Shown here one piece after another: positions 58,133 through 64,000 of a stretch of DNA of 64,000 bases; position 1 is the first letter of the stretch, and each line of letters starts with the position of its first letter. Origin of the DNA: Staphylococcus capitis subsp. capitis (GTDB lineage: Bacteria; Bacillota; Bacilli; Staphylococcales; Staphylococcaceae); assembly GCF_040739495.1 (NCBI RefSeq), contig NZ_CP145263.1, positions 2,294,001-2,358,000 on the forward strand, read 5' to 3'. The translations under genes were made by a program, and so were the position numbers. Under the pieces are notes generated by a model. That model ran no database searches and had not been told where the DNA came from. It saw only the letters and a list, made by a program, of their open reading frames with translations.

Positions 58133-59335
58133 CTACATTCTTTTATCATATTTCCATTGATAAGGATCGTAAAGTAATCGCCAATCTTGATTAATTTCTG
58201 AAGTATTTATTAAACAAGCATCTAGCTGTCTAGTTATTTCCTCTTGGTCTAAGTCAGTTCCTATAACAACAAATTGCGTATGACGATCCCCATATTCTAA
58301 ATCCCATTCAGCAGCTACTTCCGCACGTGCTTGAAGTATTTCTTTCTGCTTTTGTTCAGGCATGGTAGCAACCCAATATGTTACAGGATGAACATCACAT
58401 GACGAGCCTGCTTGCGACAATAAACAAGCTACACTATTATGTTGTGCAAACCAAACGATTCCCTTTGCTCTCACGATATTGCTAGGTAAATGATCGAACC
58501 AATCTTTAAAACGTTCTGCGTTAAATGGGAGTTTTCTGCGATAAACAAATGATGAAATTCCATACTCCTCTGTTTCAGGCGTATGATGTTCATGACCACC
58601 TTCTGTAAGCTCTTTGATCCATCCCGCAGACTCACTTGCCTTCTCAAAGTCAAATAACTGTGTATTTAATACTTCTGATAAATCAACTTCTGAATTTACT
58701 GTTTTAATCATCTTTGCTTCAGGTTGTAACGCTCTAAGAGTCTGTTCCAAACGACCTAATGCCTCTTTACTTACTAAATCAGTTTTATTGATAATCATCA
58801 CATCACAGAATTCAACCTGGTCAATCAGTAAATCTGCAATTGTGCGTTCATCAGCATCCCCTATACTTTCATCTCTATCAGCTAATAAATCTTCAGATTG
58901 TATATCGTTAACAAAACGATTCGCATCCACTACAGTTACCATAGTATCTAACCTACATAAAGCGGTTAAATCAATCCCCAATTCTTCATCTATATAGGAA
59001 AATGTTTGCGCAACCGGTACAGGTTCTGAAATTCCTGTAGACTCAATGACAATTTGGTCAATACCACCCTTTCTAACTAAACGTTCAACTTCTTTAAGTA
59101 AATCATCTCTTAAAGTACAACAGATACACCCATTTGATAATTCAACAAGTTTTTCATCCGTTCTAGACAACCCTCCGCCTTGAGCGATTAAGTCTTTATC
59201 AATATTGACCTCACTCATATCATTGACTATGACAGCAATTCGACGCCCCTCTCTATTTTTAAGAATATGATTAAGCAATGTTGTCTTTCCAGCACCTAAA
59301 TATCCACTTAGCACTGTCACTGGTATCTTAGCCAT
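58133..59335 (-). CDS. CobW/COG0523 GTPase, probable zinc chaperone
   Basis: 400 residues. P-loop [18 protein letters not shown] (about 8-25), metal motif [12 protein letters not shown] (CXCC, about 71-74), Walker B VIESTGIS and NKTD (about 183-186). C-terminal CobW_C domain 270-390. A His-rich bit ([12 protein letters not shown]) follows the GTPase domain. Similar proteins (ZagA, Zng1) deliver zinc to client enzymes under zinc limitation. A Zur-like box precedes it. Confidence 0.9.
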   Translation of the reverse strand: MAKIPVTVLSGYLGAGKTTLLNHILKNREGRRIAVIVNDMSEVNIDKDLIAQGGGLSRTDEKLVELSNGCICCTLRDDLLKEVERLVRKGGIDQIVIESTGISEPVPVAQTFSYIDEELGIDLTALCRLDTMVTVVDANRFVNDIQSEDLLADRDESIGDADERTIADLLIDQVEFCDVMIINKTDLVSKEALGRLEQTLRALQPEAKMIKTVNSEVDLSEVLNTQLFDFEKASESAGWIKELTEGGHEHHTPETEEYGISSFVYRRKLPFNAERFKDWFDHLPSNIVRAKGIVWFAQHNSVACLLSQAGSSCDVHPVTYWVATMPEQKQKEILQARAEVAAEWDLEYGDRHTQFVVIGTDLDQEEITRQLDACLINTSEINQDWRLLYDPYQWKYDKRM

Positions 59336-59359
59336 TCATAGAACCTCTCTTTATGTAAA

Positions 59360-59374
59360 TAGTAATTATTACGT
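59360..59374 (-). promoter_or_regulatory. Zur-like operator
   Basis: The minus strand reads ACGTAATAATTACTA, matching TCGTAATNATTACGA at 13 of 15 positions, within 25-40 nt of the GTPase start. This position would block transcription or translation initiation in zinc-replete cells. Confidence 0.7.
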
Positions 59375-59446
59375 TTTACATTTTATAGAAAGTTGGTTTA
59401 AGAATCAACCTATTCTTTTGAAAATGAGTTTAGCAATAGCACAAAT

Positions 59447-59487
59447 AAAAAAAGTTAGTTAAAAACGTTTCTCGTTTTTAACTAACC
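59447..59487 (-). terminator. Terminator of the VOC gene
   Basis: GTTAGTTAAAAACG and CGTTTTTAACTAAC form a perfect 14-bp stem; T-run on the minus strand. Confidence 0.92.
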
Positions 59488-59507
59488 TATAACGAATTGT
59501 TTAATTT

Positions 59508-59891
59508 TTAAAATGTGCCATTAATGAAGTAATTTAATACCCATGTAATACCATTTAGGCGGTCTTTAACTTCAGCATGATACGCATTAAAGAACGTCTT
59601 CTCTAATTTCACTTTAATTTGACCACCGTCATCTACTAATCGTTGATACACACGTTCCAATTCTTCTTGCGAATCACATTCGATAATGAGGTGAGGATTT
59701 TTAGAAATCGGATGTTTATGGAAAGTATCTGCGAAATGAACAAAAGTACTCTCTCCAATAATCAATTGGGCATGATACGTTTTACCATCTTTACCCATCA
59801 GAATTTCAGTATTTGCCTGAAATACATCTTTATAATAACTTAATGATTTATCTACGTCTTTTACATAAATAAATGGACTGACAGTCTTCAT
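59508..59891 (-). CDS. VOC family protein (PhnB/glyoxalase-like)
   Basis: 127 residues from ATG 59891, close behind GGAGGGGTAT. MKTVSPFIYVKDVDKSLSYY, LIIGESTFVHFADTF and DRLNGITWVLNYF show the paired beta-alpha-beta-beta-beta folds. PhnB-type member, no enzyme activity predictable. Single gene with own terminator. Confidence 0.83.
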   Translation of the reverse strand: MKTVSPFIYVKDVDKSLSYYKDVFQANTEILMGKDGKTYHAQLIIGESTFVHFADTFHKHPISKNPHLIIECDSQEELERVYQRLVDDGGQIKVKLEKTFFNAYHAEVKDRLNGITWVLNYFINGTF

Positions 59892-60001
59892 ATACCCCTC
59901 CATAATTTTAGTCTTAAAGTTTGTTTAACAAATATATATTAAACTTTCGAAAATTTCAAAAATCTTAATGTTTAATTTTTTACGTTATACTACAATTCAA
60001 T

Positions 60002-60032
60002 ACAACAAAGCCACTCCTTAATGGAGTGGCAA
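60002..60032 (-). terminator. Terminator of the PSM-like gene
   Basis: On the minus strand GCCACTCC-ATTAA-GGAGTGGC followed by TTTGTTG, 8 nt past the stop. Confidence 0.95.
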
Positions 60033-60037
60033 TTTAT

Positions 60038-60118
60038 TTAAAACTTAGGTCCACCATGTACTAGAATACTTCTTAAGAAGTCGAAGACTTTTTTCGCGAA
60101 TTGAATTAAATCACTCAT
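60038..60118 (-). CDS. PSM/warnericin-like amphipathic peptide
   Basis: 26 residues: MSDLIQFAKKVFDFLRSI then LVHGGPKF. RBS GAGAGGAG 8 nt upstream, strong terminator behind. Residues 1-19 form an amphipathic helix with Asp/Lys/Lys/Asp/Arg on one face, as in PSM-alpha and warnericin RK (remembered as MQFITDLIKKAVDFFKG). The HGGPKF tail is unlike usual PSMs, which end in lysines. No signal peptide. A tandem AgrA-type site upstream supports it being a quorum-regulated PSM. Confidence 0.75.
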   Translation of the reverse strand: MSDLIQFAKKVFDFLRSILVHGGPKF

Positions 60119-60191
60119 GAAATTCATCTCCTCTCAATTATTTCTTTACATTATTATTATAAAACCTTTAAGATATAATGAATAAATTTTG

Positions 60192-60221
60192 CTTAACTGA
60201 CAGACTTGAATACTTAGACGT
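60192..60221 (-). promoter_or_regulatory. AgrA-type tandem site upstream of the PSM-like peptide gene
   Basis: On the minus strand ACGTCTAAG and TCAGTTAAG are separated by exactly 12 nt (TATTCAAGTCTG). The second half matches the core AGTTAAG of agr P3. TATAAT lies at 60156-60161, 30 nt past the second half. The gap to the MFS gene (60222-60301) has no other gene. Confidence 0.65.
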
Positions 60222-60301
60222 TGAAATCATCACAATATATAACATTTAAAATCTATATTTATACACTTATGAATTTAAATATACAATGCCGATTTTGATG
60301 A

Positions 60302-61477
60302 TTATGCAATTTTATTACTTTTATAGAAAAATAATATACTGAAAGAGGTTATGATTGATAACAATCCGAATATTATCCAACCTTGTTGAATAATGTCTAA
60401 ACACACACCACCTATGATTGGCGCTAACAAAGCTCCCAGGTTTTGCAAACCAGCTAACGAATAATATGTCCCTTTAAAATTATCATTAGATAATGCATCA
60501 ATACGTATATCCATCATTGTAAAAACCAACATTTCGCCTAAAGTAAACACGACCATGGATATACATTTTAAGATAACATCATCAATTATCCCTAGAGCAA
60601 ATAAACTCACAGGTAATAAGAAGGCCCCCGTAATCATTGCTGTTTTAATGGATGCGCGTTTGCTAAAGACATAAACGAAGAATTGACATGTGATAACAGT
60701 AATTCCATTTACTGAAAGTAACAACGCAAATAACTTTGAGGCATTAAGATTTTTATAATATATAGCAAAATATTGGGGTAATATGCTAGTCATAACGGTA
60801 TAACCAAACACGAACAGGATCAATCCAATGATTAAATATGAATATGCTCTATCATCACGAAATGTAGTATACATACGACTAATATCAACTTTCAAAGTAT
60901 TATTTTTATTTTGTAAATCTATTTTAAGTACGTAAAATGCATATATAAACGCATTGAAATTAATACAATAAGCCATAAAAATGATGTAACAAATAATATG
61001 TACACCTAAGAATTGTAATTGTACTGACACCAATGGAGCTAATGTAGCTGAAATGTTAACAAGATAATAGCGTATATTAAATACAAATTCCTTATACATT
61101 TTATCAGTGGATAACGCCAAAATTGTTTTATATGTCGGCGAAAGAAGACTACTTCCAATACTATTAACTAAAGCAAATATAACGAAAAATAGGCATTTAC
61201 TGATTAGAGGAAAACATAGGAAACTCATTGCCGATAGAAATAAACCAACAAAAATAATGACTTTTTTATCGATTTTGTCTATAAAAGGCGCCGCTATAAA
61301 ACTTATAAACAGAGATGTAATCGCAAATGTCGAAACTACCAAACCTATTTCCAAACCACTTAAATGATAATTTTGAGCTAAATAAATAGATAAAAAAGGT
61401 ATAATCAGAAAATAACTAAATCTTTCAAGAAATGTAGCTAAAAATAATATATATGTGATTTCAGGTAAATTTTTCAA
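60302..61477 (-). CDS. MFS transporter of the ATP-grasp operon
   Basis: 391 residues from TTG 61477, chosen because AAAGGAG is 6 nt upstream and the previous gene stops 16 nt before; an ATG at 61573 would overlap that gene by 80 nt. About 12 TM helices. Start MKNLPEITYILFLATFLERF, motif-A-like AAPFIDKIDKKVI between TM2 and TM3, GLQNLGALLAPIIGGVCLD in TM11. MdtG/drug-exporter type. Last gene of the operon, so most likely the exporter of whatever the ligases make. Confidence 0.85.
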   Translation of the reverse strand: MKNLPEITYILFLATFLERFSYFLIIPFLSIYLAQNYHLSGLEIGLVVSTFAITSLFISFIAAPFIDKIDKKVIIFVGLFLSAMSFLCFPLISKCLFFVIFALVNSIGSSLLSPTYKTILALSTDKMYKEFVFNIRYYLVNISATLAPLVSVQLQFLGVHIICYIIFMAYCINFNAFIYAFYVLKIDLQNKNNTLKVDISRMYTTFRDDRAYSYLIIGLILFVFGYTVMTSILPQYFAIYYKNLNASKLFALLLSVNGITVITCQFFVYVFSKRASIKTAMITGAFLLPVSLFALGIIDDVILKCISMVVFTLGEMLVFTMMDIRIDALSNDNFKGTYYSLAGLQNLGALLAPIIGGVCLDIIQQGWIIFGLLSIITSFSILFFYKSNKIA

Positions 61478-61493
61478 TAAAAACTCCTTTATT

Positions 61494-62705
61494 CTATTGA
61501 TGATGTTCCCATATAACATTTTTTTCATACCATTCATTGACAATATTAATTCTAGAAATAAGTTCTTTTTCACTGTTGCCTTCTATCACAACAGATATGA
61601 TATGATCAACACTTAATTGCGCATCGTTATATGTTTTATTTTTTTTAGCAAAAATTTTAGTCGCTACTACCCAGTCAAAATCTAAATTTTTCTTAATTCC
61701 TTTATAGACGCCACGTTGAGGTGGAATTAAAACAAAACCAGAGTATCGTTCAACTGGTTCTTGTGGAATTGAAATTGTATGTTCCTCAAACATTTGCAAA
61801 TATAAACTTTCTTTATTTAAGTGTATATACGTCGAATTTTGAATCACTTTTCCTATTTCTGCGCCTCCAGTTCTACTGCCTATTTCACAAAAATAAACTT
61901 CGCCACTGTTAGTCACGAAAAATTCAGCATGAAATGAGCCGTTTGGAAAGCTAGGTAATATATCTATGACTTTTTCAGCTTGTGCTTTTAAAATTTTATT
62001 GATCGAATTTTTTTCTTCAATCATAAAACTCGATAAAGGTTGATTTTCTTGAAATTCTAAACAGCCTTTATAGTATTTAGAAACATAAGAAACGATGACT
62101 TCATGATTTTGAATTAATCCATCAACATGATACATTTCTCCATTGATAAATTATTCGACTTCATAATTATTTATATTTCGAATTTTTTCAAAAAAGGCGT
62201 CTATATCTTGTTGATTCTTAATAATATATACATCCATGGATCCTGAACCATAGATTGGTTTTAAAACCACAGGATAGCTCGTTTGTTGAATAAACTTTTC
62301 AACTTTTGTTTTAGAAATTACTTTTTCAAATTTAGGAATATTTACAGATGAATCATATAGTAATTGTTTCATCAATATTTTATTTCTATATGATTCCGCA
62401 CTCATCAATAACTGACCGGGACAATTTAGTATCTCTCTTAACCGCGCACTCCGTACAACGTCAAATTCCGATATGGATAATACATTTGTGATATTGTACT
62501 TTTTGCTTAGCTGTATCGCTTTAGTTTCAACCTCCACGTTATCCATGTAATTTTCAAATGCTTCAATTAATAAAAAATGCTGTGAAATGAATGTATGTTC
62601 TTTTTCTACTGGACAAAAAAGAATAATATTTTCTTTAGCATTCGGAAACCATAAATCGTAAGGCGTTTTGTTTCCATCGGTACTAGACAATATAATTACA
62701 GTCAT
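61494..62705 (-). pseudogene. ATP-grasp ligase 2, interrupted by in-frame TAA
   Basis: 403 codons from ATG 62705. The N-terminal pre-ATP-grasp domain starts MTVIILSSTDGNKTPYDLWF. The ATP loop is VVLKPIYGSGSMDVYII. TAA at 62151-62153 stands between NNYEVE and FINGEMYHVDG in the same frame, where this fold has a Glu-rich EEFI-type motif, so GAA to TAA is the likely change. The remainder has FHAEFFVTNSGEVYFCEIGS (Mg ligands) and ends RINIVNEWYEKN. It starts within the stop of ligase 1 (ATGA). Confidence 0.85.
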
Positions 62706-63948
62706 TGTATCTCAACCTTTATAAACGATTCGATTTCATCGATAATATTTTCAATATCTTCAGTGCTTTCTCCTTCTAAAATAATATTTGCAATGAAGCA
62801 ACTAGAGAAATGTTGCGGTGGCATAATGACTTCATCGCCTTCTTCTTTCAAAGGTATGACGGCAATGACTCCGGGAATTTCCATAATAAAATCTAGACCT
62901 GCAATTTTTTGAACAGTCCACTTTGAGGTGCACGTATACTATAAAAGCATAATTTTTTATTACCATTTTCATAATCTGGCCAGCTATGTTTAACATTATT
63001 TCCAACAGCAACATCAATGATTTTTTCGATAAATGAGTGACCCGAAGAGAGTCTAATAAGATGCGACGTTATGAAGCCACCAGCTGGTCTCGCTGCAATC
63101 TCTATCACTTTAAAACCAGATTTCGTCAACCGACCTTCTAAATGAAATGCACAGTGATCAATTTTTAAACTTTGAATCGCTAATTTCGTTTTCTTTTTAA
63201 TTTCATCTTTCACCTTTTCAGGCTTATCAGAAGGGAAAAATGCAATATATTCTAAAGAAAATTTAGGTGTTACCCTTTTATCAGTAATTCCGGCAATAAA
63301 TACTTCTTTATTTTGCACAACACCTTCGACTGAGAACTCTTCTCCTTCAATGTATTCTTCATAAATATATTGATTAGGGTAGTAACTATAAACCTTATCT
63401 TTATTTGGGGAGGTAGAATCCAATAATAAATTAAAAGTATCTTCCAAATGTGCTTTACTTTCAATTTTAAAAATACCTTTGCTACCAGAGGCACCAACTG
63501 GTTTTAATATACCTGGCATTCCAATATTAGCTACTGCCTCTTTTAAATCATTCAAGCTTTTAACCTCTTGAAAATTTGGGCAAAGCCCCTTAACGCTCGA
63601 CATAGCTTGTCTCATAAAATATTTATTTCTCACATTTTGTACTATTTCTAGATTGATACCAGGCAAACCCAATTCTTTGTTTAAAAATGACACAAGCTCT
63701 ACATCTTTATCTGACCAAGTAAAAACACCACTAATTTTTATATTTTTGTTGTATTCAATAACTGTATTAATCGTTTTTTGAATATCATAAGAATCTATAA
63801 TAATTAATTCATCTACTAATTTTCCGATTAACTTAGGATTTTTATCTGCCATTAAGACAACACGATACCCTAAATTTTTAGCTTCTATAATAGGTTGAAC
63901 TCTTTCTACCTTATGGCTTCTTATATTTATAAACAATAAGGTTTCCAT
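62702..63948 (-). pseudogene. ATP-grasp ligase 1, frameshifted near the C-terminus
   Basis: ATG 63948, METLLFINIRSHKVERVQPI. ATP-grasp motifs: GILKPVGASGSKGIFKI, YIYEEYIEGEEFSVEGVV, FKVIEIAARPAGGFITSHLI. The frame ends at LFKKLQV (stop near 62893). One extra A in the minus-strand A6 run (62905-62910) gives LFKKIAGLDFIMEIPGVIAV and reaches a TGA at 62702, 415 residues in all. Homologues are carboxylate-amine or L-amino-acid ligases that join two small molecules through an acyl phosphate. RBS overlaps the stop of the upstream ligase. Confidence 0.85.
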
Positions 63949-63951
63949 ATC

Positions 63952-64000
63952 CTAACCACCCACTTTATCTTTAGTATATTTATTTTGGTACCATTCTCTA
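63952..64000 (-). CDS. ATP-grasp ligase 3, C-terminal end only
   Basis: The last 15 codons are visible: REWYQNKYTKDKVGG and TAG at 63952-63954. REWYQNKY matches NEWYEKN at the end of ligase 2, so this is probably a third member of the same family. It stops 3 nt before the ligase 1 ATG. Confidence 0.55.
   Translation of the reverse strand, partial: REWYQNKYTKDKVGG

Noticed and set aside
61478-61573. Longer MFS start at ATG 61573
   Set aside because: It would overlap ligase 2 by 80 nt and lacks an RBS; TTG 61477 has an ideal AAAGGAG.

Overview
The window is a low-GC Staphylococcus chromosome segment. The 16S/23S/5S sequences, the gene order (dnaX-ebfC-recR-rrn, gltBD, sle1, mccAB, mpsABC next to PSM genes) and Epidermidis-type phenol-soluble modulin peptides point to a coagulase-negative species near the S. 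epidermidis/capitis/warneri branch. The species itself cannot be fixed by reading alone.

Positions 1-13.9 kb are core housekeeping, all on the minus strand: purR (partial), ispE, veg, ksgA, rnmV, tatD, metG, rsmI, a GIY-YIG protein, trmN6, yabA, ricT, holB, darA, tmk, an Orn/Lys/Arg decarboxylase-like gene and a speG-type spermidine acetyltransferase. Positions 14.1-19.2 kb hold one rRNA operon (minus strand, no tRNA in the spacers, consensus promoter). It is followed by recR, ebfC, dnaX, an acetyltransferase, the SRP RNA and tRNA-Ser(UGA). Positions 24.2-31.3 kb hold glutamate synthase gltB/gltD with a CodY-like box and the divergent LysR regulator gltC.

Positions 31.4-40.5 kb are more accessory: a YibE/F membrane pair, a broken acetyltransferase, a Nudix hydrolase, a teichoic-acid-type glycosyltransferase, then a block (YiiX-like papain-fold protein, three DUF3139 proteins, gene and IS remnants) bracketed by inverted copies of an IS-end palindrome, then the autolysin sle1. 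Positions 41-50.7 kb hold a hydrolase, the mccA/mccB methionine-cysteine interconversion pair, a pentapeptide-repeat protein, an NSS symporter, an esterase, a patatin, a PAP2 phosphatase and a GNAT enzyme. Positions 51.1-55.7 kb are mpsABC (dissolved inorganic carbon uptake / membrane potential). Next to it lie two PSM genes too short for usual ORF cut-offs, a secreted trypsin-like protease, and a CobW-family GTPase under a Zur-like box.

The last 4 kb hold the most unusual material. A tightly coupled operon has at least three ATP-grasp ligases (one runs off the window) followed by an MFS exporter, which looks like a ligase-only peptide biosynthesis and export pathway. Immediately downstream is a 26-residue PSM/warnericin-like peptide gene preceded by a tandem AgrA-type site with exact 12-nt spacing. 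Both ligases that lie inside the window are disrupted, one by an in-frame TAA and one by a one-base contraction of an A-run. The same kind of A-run contraction breaks gltB and a small ORF at 38.7 kb, so base-calling error must be excluded before decay is claimed.
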